From Turbatrix aceti (taxonomy: Eukaryota; Nematoda; Chromadorea; Rhabditida; Panagrolaimidae): DNA of 64,000 nt. The stretch is taken from assembly GCA_963969345.1 (NCBI GenBank), contig OZ017766.1, forward strand, positions 5,580,001 to 5,644,000, written 5' to 3'. The notes beneath the pieces were generated by a model that was not told where the DNA came from, did not search any database, and saw nothing but the letters and a program-made list of their open reading frames with translations. The position numbers were made by a program, and so were the translations under genes. This document shows, piece after piece, positions 23,042 to 35,546 of the stretch; the stretch's first letter is position 1; every line of letters begins with the position of its first letter.

Positions 23042-24615
23042 AAGTGCGTTCGAAAAGGTTAGACCCACCCTTAAATTAGAGGTTTGCGTAAGTACGGTAA
23101 TAGTTACGGTAACGGGAGTAGGACCATTCGAATCAGCGTGCAAAAATACATCGATATAAGTGTTCGCGAAGTTCATCCAGCGCAAAATATGGTCAGGAAA
23201 AAATTAAATGTGTTTTACGACCGTTCGAAAAGGTTAGACCCACCTTCGATTATAACGGATTTTCTTAATTTTAAAAGCGCCAAACCGCCGTAAGCAGCAT
23301 TTTACCAAACAAGCCGTTGATTTTGATCTTAAAAAACTTAAAAACAATGGTGGGGTGCGTCCCTGCTAAAAATTTTAGTCAATTTTCTGCAAGTTTGACC
23401 CCCAACATCAACAATGCCTTCCTGAAGGTTGGTGAGGGCCAAACCTAGACGTTTATCGGCAAAAACAGCTCACACGTGATGTATACGTCAGTTTTCAATC
23501 GATAAATCATCAGTACACCCTGCGCTGTTTGACAGAAAATTATTTTTCCATATGAAAAACATGCTGATGTTGGGGCCTAACATGTTTAGATCCAATTTTC
23601 AATCGATATAAATTTTTTACAAAGCGCCCATGTCACCAGATTTGTAGCAAATAGTCATTTGAAGCCATCCCGCAAGAATCCGTGTACTTCTGGCAGAAAA
23701 CAAAAGCATAGACAACCGGTCTGTATTTCGTCAAAAACAAGAGTTAGATGTCAAGTTCCAAAACTTTAATTTATGGCTTAATTTTAAATTGCGCTCTATG
23801 TCTAAAGCTCAGAAAATGTTTTACTGGAACTGTTTTAATAGTTTGACACGTTTTTAGCCAAATTTGTCCAAAGAAATCCACTACTGGATTTGTCGCAACG
23901 TCCGGAGCATTGTGAGGTTGACCTTGAGGTTTACCAAACCCTCTGCATAGCGTGTATTCTCTGTAGCATGTACGGGGGATTGTGCCAAATAGTTTGTAGT
24001 GCTCATGGAATATAATTATGTTAACATTGGCACATTGTAAAAAATTTATATCGATTGAAAATTGGATCTAAACTTGTTAGGCCCCAACATCAGCATGTTT
24101 TTCATATGGAAAAATAATTTTCTGTCAAACAGCGCAGGGTGTACTGATGATTTATCGATTGAAAACTGACGTATACATCACGTGTGAGCTGTTTTTGCCG
24201 ATAAACGTCTAGGTTTGGCCCTCACCAACCTTCAGGAAGGCATTGTTGATGTTGGGGGTCAAACTTGCAGAAAATTGACTAAAATTTTTAGCAGGGACGC
24301 ACCCCACCATTGTTTTTAAGTTTTTTAAGATCAAAATCAACGGCTTGTTTGGTAAAATGCTGCTTACGGCGGTTTGGCGCTTTTAAAATTAAGAAAATCC
24401 GTTATAATCGAAGGTGGGTCTAACCTTTTCGAACGGTCGTAAAACACATTTTATTTTTTCCTGACCATATTTTGCGCTGGATGAACTTCGCGAACACTTA
24501 TATCGATGTATTTTTGCACGCTGATTCGAATGGTCCTACTCACGTTACCGTAACTATTACCGTACTTACGCAAACCTCTAATTTAAGGGTGGGTCTAACC
24601 TTTTCGAACGCACTT
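23042..24615. mobile_element. 1,574-bp foldback element with TA target duplication (Tc1/mariner-like, non-autonomous)
   Basis: Flanking TA dinucleotides lie at 23,040-23,041 and 24,616-24,617. The element begins AAGTGCGTTCGAAAAGGTTA and ends with the reverse complement. Inverted arms of about 580 bp (to about 23,622 and from about 24,036) are nearly identical and surround a loop of about 410 bp. The terminal motif GTTCGAAAAGGTTAGACCCACC recurs inside each arm (23,223 and 24,414). No transposase ORF. TA duplication with long inverted ends fits a Tc1/mariner-mobilised foldback; the superfamily is inferred from the TA only. Confidence 0.85.
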
Positions 24616-24617
24616 TA

Positions 24618-25783
24618 TGACTTTTAAAAGTCATAAACGAAATTTAGTTTAATTTTTTAAAATTTTTGAGGTTTAATGAGCTCTAAAAAACTTTGAGTAC
24701 CGAATTTTTGAATGCAGAACCGTGCCAAATTTGGAAAGTGTGAATTTAAAAAAACTTTGTTTGAAAAATTTTTTGACTGAAACAAATTAACCGGATTCTA
24801 TTTTTTGTTATTTTTGTTCAATTTATAATTCTTTATTTCTTGATTTCGTAATAATTTTTACACAAAAATTGATTTTCTGTTTTTTTTAATGACTTTTAAA
24901 AGATAGAAATTTCGAGATAAATATATCCTATTAGTTACAGTAACTTGCACTTTTCATGCAAAATAAACTGACATAAAATGACGTCTAAAAAAACTTTTAA
25001 AAAAACTTTAACAGGATTTGTCTGCAAGCTGTACCCCCCTCCCTACTCTTCCCGTACTTTGACCATCACTCGTCAAAAAAAAAGATTTCTCGATATTTCT
25101 GCAACATTTTTAAATGTAAAAGAACTATTTTTCTCGCTTGACTTCATCTCCCGATCGCCGTAAATATTTGTACATACATAAGTACGCGTACAGAAGAAAG
25201 ATGAGGATTAATTAGTGATAATGCTCTGTGGTCGTCGTGAAAGGTGTTGTAAATGTAGCATGCATACATATTAGGCGACCCCGGGAAAAACCAGGGGTTT
25301 ACAAATACGTGTATCTACCAAACACTTAGTTTTAAATTCGAAAAGTTCCGTTAAGTGCCTAAAGTAATTTGATAAAAAAGACCGATGACCGATGAACGAT
25401 GACCGATGAGCGAACGAACGAACGAACCATCGCATCGGGATCCATCTTACCTGACATGAACGAGAACTACCGTGTCTCTTCTTCCATCTTCCCTGAATTA
25501 CGCCCCGTGTACGTACCATCATCATTAGTTGAGAGAAAGGAGCGGTGATTGACTAATTCGCGCACCGCCATCATGTAGCGTGAATAACCTCGAAATGACC
25601 GTGCCTACCTACCTACGATGCGCGCGTGCGTGTCTGTCTATGCAATAGTACATGGGCATACTATATGTATATAAATAGAAACGGCATCTCGAGTTAATAG
25701 ACTACATCGAAGAGATTTTCGGTACTTTCAGATTTTTTGTAAAGACCGGGGTCGTTTCATGGTTTTTGCGGTCGTGTGAAACA
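24618..25783. promoter_or_regulatory. 5' flank of MLT-10-like gene 2 with TATA box
   Basis: TATATAAATAG at about 25,668-25,678 is a good TATA box, about 105 bp before the ATG at 25,784. A TACTTTCAG about 50 bp before the ATG is a possible trans-splice or 5'-UTR acceptor. Simple repeats (GAACGAACGAACGAAC, GATGACCGATGA) lie around 25,385-25,425. No gene seen. Confidence 0.45.
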
Positions 25784-28700
25784 ATGTTGTCGTCACCGAG
25801 GTCAATTAGTCAAACGGCTCTCGTCCTGGTCATTGTTCTTGGATACGGTCCCCTGCTGGGAGCGTCCAAGGAAATGCTCACCATCAATCCTGTGCCCCAG
25901 CCGGCTGCTGGAAACGGTAATGATCGTAATTCGTCTTTTGTGACCCAAGAACAAAATGTAACATTTGTCAACCTCGGTGAAAAAGATGCCACTGATATGC
26001 AGATCAAGTGGCACGAGCAGGCCATCAGCAGTGTCATGGCTGCCATTGCTATGAAAAAGTGAGTTTTTTCACCTGTTTACCTGACTTTTTTTTATTTTGC
26101 TTTGTTTTCAGTGCCGATTACCTCCCCAAAAGAGAAGCCAAAAAAATGCAAGCATGTTCGCAGAAGGCCAAAACCCTGGACGCGCATGCTAATTGCATTT
26201 TGCCGGCCATTGCAATCGCCGATCAACGCAAGATTTATGGAAAGCCGGTAACTAGGAGAAAAAAGCCGTCAAGCACGGTTCCGGCATCCAAAAGATTTGA
26301 AAAGTATCGTCCTAGGAAATTAGAGTCAACTGAGGTGTTGACAACGAGGATAAATTCAATTTTGACGACCACGACGACACCGAAGCCGACAACGACGACA
26401 ACAATGAAACCAGAAAGGACGTCAACAATGAAATCCGAAAGCACAGCATTCACTTTCGCGTCAATCGAGCGTGAAAATGCATTCATTCGCGCATATAGTG
26501 TTGACTTTGGCAGCTTCGCGCATTGGCATTTTTAAATTGTTAGTGACGGCATCTGCTACAATGACTAGAGCAAGTCCTGAACTTTCAAACAAGCCACCAA
26601 CGGCACGAAAACGTTGATTTTTGGCACAGATATAGTGATTTCCAGTTTCGATTTTAAATCGTCGATTGCAGCCGTTTAAGGCTACAACTGAACAATCGGG
26701 TCAGCAGAAAGTTCCATCAGGTTGGTATCTGTCGATATAGCCAAGGGCCGTTTGCTGAACATCAAAGAGGACCGAGATTCCTCACATAAACTGTTTTACC
26801 CTATAAAAACGATCTGTTTGCTTTTTGTGCTCATGCAAAATTGGAGAACTTTCTTTTTAGGAGTGCGTGTTTTTGATAATTTGTGCAAATGCGTGCGCAT
26901 TTTTATAGGGTAAAACAGTTTTTGTGAGGAATCTCGGTCCTATTCGATGTTCAGCAAACGGCCCTTGGCTATATCGACTGACACCAACCTGATGGAACTT
27001 TCTGTTGACCCGATTGTTCAGTTTTAGCCTTACACGGCTGCAATCGACTGCTCAAATTTTTTACTTGAAAAGGCTGCAACTATGGCAAAACTGAACATTT
27101 TTAGGTCATCGAGGGCTTGTTTGGAAGTTCAGGACATGTCTTATTCAATACCCTAGATGCCATCTCTAAGAATTCAAAAATGCCATTGCACGAAGCTGCC
27201 AAAGTCAACACTATAAGTGCGAATGAACGCGCTCATTTTTTTTTCGATTGTCGCAAAATAAGGGGAAAGTGAATGCTGTGCGAAAGAGTCCGATTTTCAA
27301 ACCGAAACTGGAAAAAAATCAAATTTGGCAATTTCAAAACCATGAAATTCAACGAAAAATGGCAGCGACCTAGTCGGACTTGGCGATACTATACTCCAGC
27401 ATTCGGAGGAGCCAGAAGGCACAGAAGATCCGCAAATGTGGTCTCCAAGCGAAATTATACACTCGCAAGCGGACAAGTCAAAACTACAATTTTTGGACAG
27501 ATCGCGGATACTGTAATGAAAGAGGTTCTCAAGTCAAAGAACAAAACCGCCTACGAGCCGTGGGTTACCTTCCAAAAAAATTGTAATCACAAATAAATTT
27601 TTTTAGATGGCAAAGAATCGTAGCCAAGGCAAAGTACACCGAACGACGACGCAAGACGCATCAAAGTCGTCGAGTCAAGCTGAACAAATTCATGACTGAT
27701 CGCGGGGATATGGATTCCCGGTACATTGATGAAATCCTCGAATCACTCAAGTGAAAACACTCAAGTTGTTATCGCCTAATTTCCTCGGATTGTTACCTGA
27801 GGATGAAGGTGATAGGGATAATGAGGTAATTTTTTGGAATATTAAAGCAAAAAAAACAAATTTAAGGAAATTGCGTTTTTCCAAAAAAAAATTTAAAGAA
27901 ATTGCATTTAAAAAAAACAAATTTAAAGAAATCGTGTTTTTTTGTCTCGAAACGAAATTTTCAAGATAAAACATGACTGGGGTATACTGTACACGTTATA
28001 CAGTTGAAAGGTATACGGTATAAAAAAAATACAATTTAAAATACACAAAATTTTGCAGTTCAAAAAAATTGAAAATTTTGTTAAACTTTTCAAATTTTAA
28101 AAACTCCGCAAAACATTCAAAATCCCCAAATGTTTCCTAACAGTAACGCAAACTCCTTCCAGGTCAACTTCCTCTCCCCCTCGCTCTTCAGTCTCCACAA
28201 CAACGGCTCAAGCGACCTCGAACGAGCTCTCTCCCTCCCCAACCTTATTCGCAGCTTCACAACCAAAGACCAACAAAAATGGCTGGATCTCATCTTTGAA
28301 GCCTCGGACATCGAACAGTCTATCGACCAGGCAGAAGCCGAACTCAGGGCTAGCGAGATGCAAGTCCAGCGCAAAAAGAGGTACGAAGAAGAAATGAGGG
28401 GTCCAGACGGCCAGAAACTGTACATGACAAAGAAAGACGCTGTCGAAGCTCTGGGCGAGGACTATGCCAAGAAAATAGACGCCTTCGAGAATCTCTCTGC
28501 AACTTATACTCCCCACCAGGCGAAGGCGATCAACCAGACGGGATATGCGATGCTGACAAAAGCGCAGCTCAGGGACTTTTACGGTCCTGGATCACCGTAT
28601 GCCGATGAAAAGGCTCTGAAAAAGTTTTTGGCTATGAATGATACGGAAGTTCAGAGGCACATTGAGGAGACTATCGTTTCCCTGGCTCGGCCTAGGAAGA

Positions 28701-29449
28701 AGCGTGTCATCATGGCTGGCCTGACTGCGTTTGCAGCGGTGTTTTGGAATCCAGTTTTCGTCAGTCAGCCTATCGTAAGTTGGATTGAATGCCAACAAAT
28801 GCAAAAAAAAATTTTTTTTTTTTTAATTTTGTAATTTCAGATTTTGACACCTTTTATATTTTCAATCGTCGTTGGCAGCCCCTCCGTGCTAGGACCAATT
28901 GTTCTCGGTCCATGGCTTTTCCTGCCTCTTATTCTCAGTCCACGTGTCATGTCGCCGATTATCCTCAATCCTCTCGGATTTGTTCCTGTGATTTTGACGT
29001 AAGTTACGCTTTCAGTGAAAAAAACTGGCGAACAAAAATTCTGATTCGGTAATTTAAAAAAAAATTCTGAATTTTTTTCTGTATTTATAGATACAATTTT
29101 GAGAATCAATATTTACCCAATTTTTTTCAGACCCCTCGTTCTCCATCCCATCATCCTGTGTCCAGGAATCTTCAATCCCATCATTCTCTCGCCGTTCGTC
29201 CTCGCACCTTTCATCCTCTCGCCCCAGGTATTCACGCCCATCATCCTCACGCCCATGGTACTCTCACCCTTTATCCTGTCCCCGAGTGTTGGCACACCCC
29301 TTGTTCTTTCACCTTTTGTACTCACACCGGTCGTATTCTCCCCCTTGGCGCTCTTTGCCCTTGTTTTGTCGCCAAATGCGATGTCGCCAATCATTGAAAG
29401 CAAATTGTTCATGGCAGAGGTTATTCTTTCTCCAAGTTGGCTTAGTTAA
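25784..29449 (+). CDS. MLT-10-like protein 2, interrupted by a foldback transposon and a 14-bp frameshift
   Basis: Tandem paralogue of gene 1 with the same exon plan: 25,784-26,058, 26,112-26,441 plus 27,287-27,559, 27,607-27,825, 28,163-28,774, 28,841-28,998 and 29,131-29,449. It has a signal peptide, [40 protein letters not shown], a Thr/Lys-rich insert, the [20 protein letters not shown] block and a C-terminal array of about 20 LSPF-x-P repeats ending VILSPSWLS. Exon 2 is split by an 839-bp element with CGAAAG target duplication; removing the element and one duplicate restores frame and phase exactly. Exon 3 contains a 14-bp tandem duplication (CACTCAAG at 27,744 and 27,758) giving TGA after DEILESLK. 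Against gene 1, about 60 residues including the [12 protein letters not shown] segment are missing. It is probably non-functional in this haplotype. Confidence 0.85.
26442..27280. mobile_element. 839-bp foldback transposon, CACAGC termini, 6-bp target duplication CGAAAG
   Basis: Begins CACAGCATTCACTTTC and ends with its reverse complement. Almost the whole element is an imperfect palindrome centred near 26,860. Arms share TATAGTGTTGACTTTGGCAG, CAAGGGCCGTTTGCTGA, GAGGAATCTCGGTCC and TATAGGGTAAAACAG. CGAAAG is duplicated at 26,436-26,441 and 27,281-27,286. No transposase ORF. It sits inside exon 2 of MLT-10-like gene 2. Confidence 0.92.
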
Positions 29450-29859
29450 AAAAAGTGATGTATGATGAATGTCTTTCACGACGCATACAGTATGCTGCTA
29501 TCAGTTTTATGGAATTGTATCTCGTTTTTTTTCTTTTGGATGATCGTAATAAATTAAATCGAATGTTTTTTGTGAAACACCGTATATTTTTTGTTCAAAT
29601 AAAAACACTTGTTAGATACAAAAAAAGTTGGTCAATCAGAAACGAATAATTGAAATCAAAATTTTTATTCAAACGTAAATTACGAATGAAGTTTACGTTT
29701 TTCAGTTTCCTACGCCTTTAAAAAAACTGTATGTTTATTGAACAGCAATAAAAAATCGAAAAAGAATAAAACATTCAACAGTTATTATTACGGTGATGTT
29801 TTCCATGCAAGAACAGTCATGTACAAAGGTGTCTATTTTTTGTTATTTTTTTTAAATAA
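29450..29859. other. Convergent intergenic gap, no gene seen
   Basis: Separates the MLT-10-like gene from the kinesin 3' end. It contains AATAAATTAAAT and CAAATAAAAACAC on the + strand as possible poly(A) signals. No gene. Confidence 0.4.
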
Positions 29860-32800
29860 TTACTGTCGTTTGAGCGAAACAGTGCCACCAGATTTCACGG
29901 AAGTCGTTTGACGACGGGTTACGTTACTAATTTTTTCTGCAAAATTTAAACTACTGACTGATTCTTGGACGACGTGTTGTTCGGTAGCTACTTGAACGAT
30001 CATCAGAGTTTTGCTGTCACCGTCTGAAATTTTTAAATTAAAATTAAATTTTTTTATGTTAAATAAATTTTTTTTAAACAAGAAAAATTAATTTTTAAAT
30101 TGAATTTAAATTTTAAATTTTAGAATTTATTTTTTTTTCAAACACGTTTTAAATAAAATTAATGAAAAATTAAATTTAAATTATTAAATTAAAAATAAAT
30201 TTTTTATATAAACAAAAAAATTAATTTTAAACTTAAAGTTAAATTCTTGAATTTAAAATTAAATTTTTTTCAAATTTTTTTTGTTGAATGATTTAAAAAA
30301 AGTTACCTAAAGAATCCTCAAGAATCCGCGTGAGTAGACAATTTCTGAACGGCACATGCTGTTGCTTGCGTCGAAGCGCAGCAACAACGTTGCCCAGCTC
30401 CGAGAGACTCTTGTTGATGAACTGTGCCTCCTTGAGTTGGGTGCCACTGACCTGAGACTTGGCTACCCTCTCTGAGCCCGCCAAGTCGATCAAATTGAGC
30501 CGTCCAACACATTTTGTACCAGAATGACGATCACGGGTCTCGATCTCGATCATGACGATGGCATGCGAGCGCGAAGACTGATCGTTGAGGGCGGTGGCAG
30601 CGACCGAGCGATTTTTGCGGCCCGTTGCCAGGATTTGCTGGACTGTGGCTACAGAATCGACGGCGTGGCGCGAAAGATTCGTGATGCGCTGTTTGCCGTC
30701 TTTTTCGAGGTGAAGTCCAAGTTTGTGTTGGTTTGATTGGTCGAGGAGGTCGCTGAAAGATTTTTTTGTTTGTAATTAAATTTAAAAAATTAAAAATTAA
30801 TAAATTTGAAATGTGTTTTTAAAATTTGTATAAAAAATTTTAAATAAAAATTTGCTTGTAATTTAAAGTTTAAAATTTAAAAATTTAAAAATTGTTATTT
30901 AAAAATTTAAAAATTTGAATTTTAGTTTTTAAAATTTGCATTTAATTTAAAATTTTAGTTTAAAAAAATTAAAGTTCAAGATTTTGTTAAATTTTGTGTT
31001 TAAAAAAACTATAAGAAATTTTTTTGTTTGTGAAAAAAAATTTTAAAATTTCCTAGACTCACCGAATTTTTTCATTATAAATCTCGATAACCGAAACTTG
31101 GATTGAAAATTCTAATTTTTCTCTTTGCTGTTCGAGGAATTCAAAAATATGGCAAAGAGCTCGGTGACCGATTCCGGGATTGGATTCAGGTCCATCCATG
31201 GTATACGTCTTTCCACTGCCAGTCTGGCCGTAGGCAAAGATGCACACATTGTGTCCATCCAAGCACGACATAATCAGGGGCGAGACCTCAGCGTAGAGAT
31301 CCGTCTGATCGGCGGTCGGTCCAAAGACGCGATCAAAGAGAAACCGTCTCACGGTGCCGGTTTCGGCGGTGACGGTGACGGCATCGCAATCGAGGGCGTC
31401 GTGCTGGACTGATGGAGACGCGGTGAGCAGCAGCGAAGAAGGCCTCAGGCGACAGAAAACTCTGATATTTCCCCGAAGTTGAACGAGAGCGTCGTGGAGA
31501 GCCTTGCGAAGGCTGACTTCTTCGGCGTATCGCTGTAACAGACGATTGACGGCGTCCTCGGAAGCAAGACGGATTTTTGCGAGCGCTTCGTCGTGGCGGG
31601 ATGCGGCTTCTTCGAGCTGGGCAATCTGGGTTTTTAGTTGGATCTAAAAAAAAAATTTTGAACGACTTTTTTGAGGATTTTTTTATTCTTAAAAAAATAT
31701 TTCAGGCAATTTTGTTTAAAAAAAATTATTTTGAAAAAAAATACTTTTTTATTTTTTTAAATTCCTTTTTTTATTTTTGTTGTTTTCTTTTATAAATGTT
31801 TTTTCTTTTAGATAGTTGTTTTTTAAAATAAATTTATTTTGCAAATTTGTAAATTTTGTTTTTAATTTTATTTTAAATTTTTTAATTGCACATTTAAAAA
31901 AAATTTATTTAAAAAATGTTTTTCAAAATTTCGCAATTAATTTTTTTTTGAATTGCAAATTTTTGAAAAAACTTTTTTTTATTAATTTAAAAAAATGAAA
32001 AAAATTATTTGTAAAAAAAAATTTATTAATTAAAAAAATTTTTAAAAACCTACGTTTTCCTGCTGAAAATCTGCGGTCGACGAAGAAGAAGACGACTTGG
32101 AACTCGCAGTATCGTACCCCGGATCGCAAGGGACCATGGAGCTGGCAGTGGTCATGGAAGCGTTATCGCCATCGTCTTCATCGGTATCATCGTCGTCATC
32201 GCTGATGTTTTTGTTGCCCAGCGGAGAAAGGCCTCGACCAAGGGATGAACTGCTGTCGTCTTCGTAGCTCCCGGCATCCGCGTCAGTCTGTGTCGTATCA
32301 TCCATGAGAAGCGGAAGCTGCGCAAAGTTGGTCACCGACTGACTCAGACGAATCTGGAGACGTCTGTTTTCCATTTCCGATGCCAAAAGTGCTTCTTTGA
32401 GTTGGAGGTTTTCTTCTGATAGTTCGCCAAACTCGACGGAGAGATACGATATCCCGCGCATCATTTTGCCGTCTGACACCGTCAAAGGTGACAATCGACC
32501 TGTTTCGCCTGAAAAAAAAAGTTTGTGCGGAAATTGGACAAAAATTTGAGGAGCGAAATTAAATTTATAAATAAAATTGAAAGCCGTTTTTCGGCATTCA
32601 ATAAAGGCGCATCTGTTGCACCAAAAAGTAACAACAGATGGGGATAATAAAAATTATGTATTATAAAAAACATCTAAACGTTGGCGCCAAATTTCATCAA
32701 AGGAGTTTATTTGTCAAAAATATATTTATAAATGGTCAAAAATTTTCGAAAAAAAAATATGTTTTTTGAATGTACCCACACATGTTTGTCAAACGCGTGT

Positions 32801-35546
32801 CCCAATTAACGCACGCAATATTATAAAAATGAAACAAAGCTTCAATAAATTTTAAACAGAATTTCTAATTTTTTTCTAAAAATGCCAGCACATTTTTTTG
32901 GATCTTTAAAAATGTATAAAATATTTACATTCAACCAAAAACGAAAAATATATAAAAAAGTATTTTGGTAAACAACTTTTTTATGAAACCAAAAAATTCT
33001 GCAAAAAATGTTTCCAAAATTTCGAAAATCAAATTTTTTAGCAAAAAAAATCTAATTCGATATCGTTTTTTTTTAAATCAGCGTTTCAAGAACACGGATA
33101 TTTATTTACTTCCCCCTATACCCGTCGTCGTCAGCGTCAACGTCAACAAATATATTGTGGTATGTCGCAATTTTTTAAAACACCCAATAACTCAGATCCC
33201 CCTCAATCATGCAGCCCAGCGTTAGCTCCAGAGTTCATGCAAACGAGCAACTCTTATCCCTCCCCTCACATGTGCTAACTAACAAATAGTAGCTATACCT
33301 ACGACAATTTGCGACGACGAAAAGAGGGAGGTGTATGTCAACATATCCGACTTTTTTATTTTTTTCATCCTCAATTCTTCCTTATTTCCCCAACCTCAAA
33401 CTTTATTGTCACAACTCCAGCCCCCTCACTCAGACACTATTTTTTTTCCCATCAAACAATGAAAACGAATCCCGCGACCTTTGCAAGCACCAAAAAATCT
33501 TGCAGAGAAATCGGATCGGTAATTTGAGGGGGCTTTATTGTAAAAAATTCTAAAAACGTGGGATTACGGTTTTTTAGAGGAAAGTTTTTTTGTACACAAA
33601 TTTGAAAATTCTAAAATGTTGCACGCAACATGCGTATTTTTTGCTATCAAAAACGATCAAAAAATTATTCGGCAAAAGTTTTTTGGTTTTAAAACCGCAT
33701 TAAAAATAAATTTATCGCGACAAAAAAAATTGAACTTTTATTGTGGATATAAAATTTGTAAAAAAAATTTGCGCTAAATTTTTGAACAATGGTCTCCTTT
33801 TTTTTAATAAATAAAAAAATTATATATGGAACGAAAAAAAAGCAAACTTACGCTTTATAGTCGTTCGTAGCTCAGAAATGCGACCCTCCTGTTCGTCGAT
33901 GACAAGTTCAAGGCTATGAATAAGTCTGTCTTTGATCTGGAAATGTGTCTGATATAAATAAATGAGTTACTAAAATCCAGAGTCAACAGAAAAGAGAACA
34001 CACACACACAGCAAAGGCGTTTTTTTTGCAAGTAAGATGTAAAAGCGTACAAGTACCAATTTTTGCTTCCCGGTACATGCAAAAGCTTACAAACGCCGTC
34101 TCGCGCTTGAAGGTGAACGCAAACACTTGTAGATATCGAGTTTTGGCAAACAGGCGATTACAAAAAACTTGCAATGCAATGCAACTGCTTTCAAGTGAAT
34201 ATAAAAACTTGTAAACACGCTTTTGAGCCTGAAAGTGAATACAAACGCTTAGGTTTTGCCTGTCACCGACTTTGACGCCATAAATGTGCTTCCAAGTACT
34301 TATAAAAACTCGCAATCAGCGTTCCGACGCTCGAAAACACTGTTTGACATCGATTTTTCTGCGATTCACGCAACTTTGTTTTTTTCGTCGTTTTGATGAC
34401 TTTACGTCGTTTTTTGTTGTTTCGTCCATTTTTCGTCGTATTTTTCTACTTTCTACAGTCAAATCCTAATCGGCAACAAACAGCTGCTCTACTGGACTAA
34501 CTAGTCGACAACCGGCATCAACTTTGGTGAGTTTTTGGGGTGAAAGCACGAAAGTATCTGTCGCGCGTGCTATGATGGATTTTCCTCATTTTTATGATTT
34601 TCAGGCATAAACCTGAAATCAGTGGCTTCGAGTTGACAACATCAACGTCATCAGACCACATCATCAGTTCAAACAATTTGTTTCGGCACCATTGACGTCT
34701 TCAAAAGTACGACTGACGACGAAGACAAAATATTTTATTTCTTTTTTTATTTATTTGTTGTTTTTTTTTGTTTTTTACGTGTTTTTTTGCTCACTTATGA
34801 TAAATATTGTTTTTTTAACCGACAAACGACTGATGCGAGGGTAAGGGAATCGGGATTATAAAGCAAACGCGAGCCGGCGATTCGTCGTTTTTTTAAACGC
34901 TTGCAAACACAGATATGCTCACAAGTAACCTAAAAATGCTTACAAACACAGTCCCATTGCCTACAAACGCTAGAAGTGTCTATGAGTGGTCTAGGAGATA
35001 CTAGAAAGGCGCGCACGTAGTACGAGTACGCTTTTACATCTTACTTGCAAAAAAAACGCCTTTGCTGTGCACATGCATTTTCCTCCTGTACAGATTTTTT
35101 TTCATCCTTTGGCCTTTCCACATATCCAGATGTCTTCAAGCTGTGGGTACGGCGTAACCACGCTCGCTGCTCTGCATCTGGTATGCAGCAAGCATCAAAA
35201 AGGTGTTTGTCGGCTCAAAAAAAACACCTGCCGCAGCGGGTCTTCTTCTTCGATGTATGCAGTTGTTTGCTAACTAGTATACATACTTGGTTTTTTTTAC
35301 CCCCCAGAATACAAAAAAAAGTTACCGCCAAAAAAAATTTTGTGTTAAGCAAACTTTTCTTTTGTTTACAAATTTTGTCTATCAACTTACATTCAAATGA
35401 GCTTCAAAAAATTGCCGATGCAAATCAGCTGCCGTTTGTGCCATATCTACCTCGGATCCACAGTTGCCAAAATTCATCGATGACTTTGAAATAGAATTAT
35501 CTCTGCCTCCGTGACAGAGGGTTACCCCGTTCACGGATGCTACCAT
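29860..35546 (-). CDS. C-terminal-motor kinesin (kinesin-14 family), 632 aa
   Basis: Minus-end-directed microtubule motor expected in spindle or dendritic/vesicle transport. Exons: 35,546-35,391, 33,948-33,852, 32,508-32,054, 31,643-31,063, 30,752-30,307 and 30,023-29,860, all phases matching. The N-terminal 236 residues hold a short coiled coil (QIKDRLIHSLELVIDEQEG) and a Ser/Asp-rich acidic stretch with DDDDDTDEDDGDN. A neck helix follows, then RGNIRVFCRLRP (about 293-304), the diagnostic kinesin-14 neck-motor junction. The motor has P-loop GQTGSGKT (375-382), switch I LNDQSSRSH, switch II LIDLAGSER and NKSLSELGNVV. A Ser/Thr/Arg-rich tail ends SLKRQ. The stalk is short for the family. The first intron holds a 1,063-bp transposon. 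An acceptor TGTTTTAG just 6 bp before the ATG suggests trans-splicing. C. elegans KLP-3/15/16/17 are the likely relatives. Confidence 0.9.
34007..35069. mobile_element. Non-autonomous DNA transposon, 1,063 bp, copy 2, in kinesin intron 1
   Basis: Same length and almost the same sequence as the copy at 4,974-6,036, with identical CACAGC...GCTGTG termini. Left flank ends CACACA and right flank begins CACATG, so four of six target positions match, and the insertion is in a CA microsatellite. The near identity implies recent movement or gene conversion. Confidence 0.9.

Noticed and set aside
23084..23293. Short frame in the 1.57-kb palindrome
   Set aside because: It lies in an inverted arm with no transposase motif, and similar frames appear in the mirrored arm.
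26442..27280. Intron-like behaviour of the foldback element in MLT-10-like gene 2
   Set aside because: No GT...AG pair near its ends gives a joined frame; the downstream candidate acceptor is followed by an in-frame TGA. Splicing as a regular intron is not supported by sequence alone.
30030..32040. AAATTT-rich tracts in kinesin introns as satellite DNA
   Set aside because: No fixed period is visible. They look like low-complexity AT expansion inside introns.
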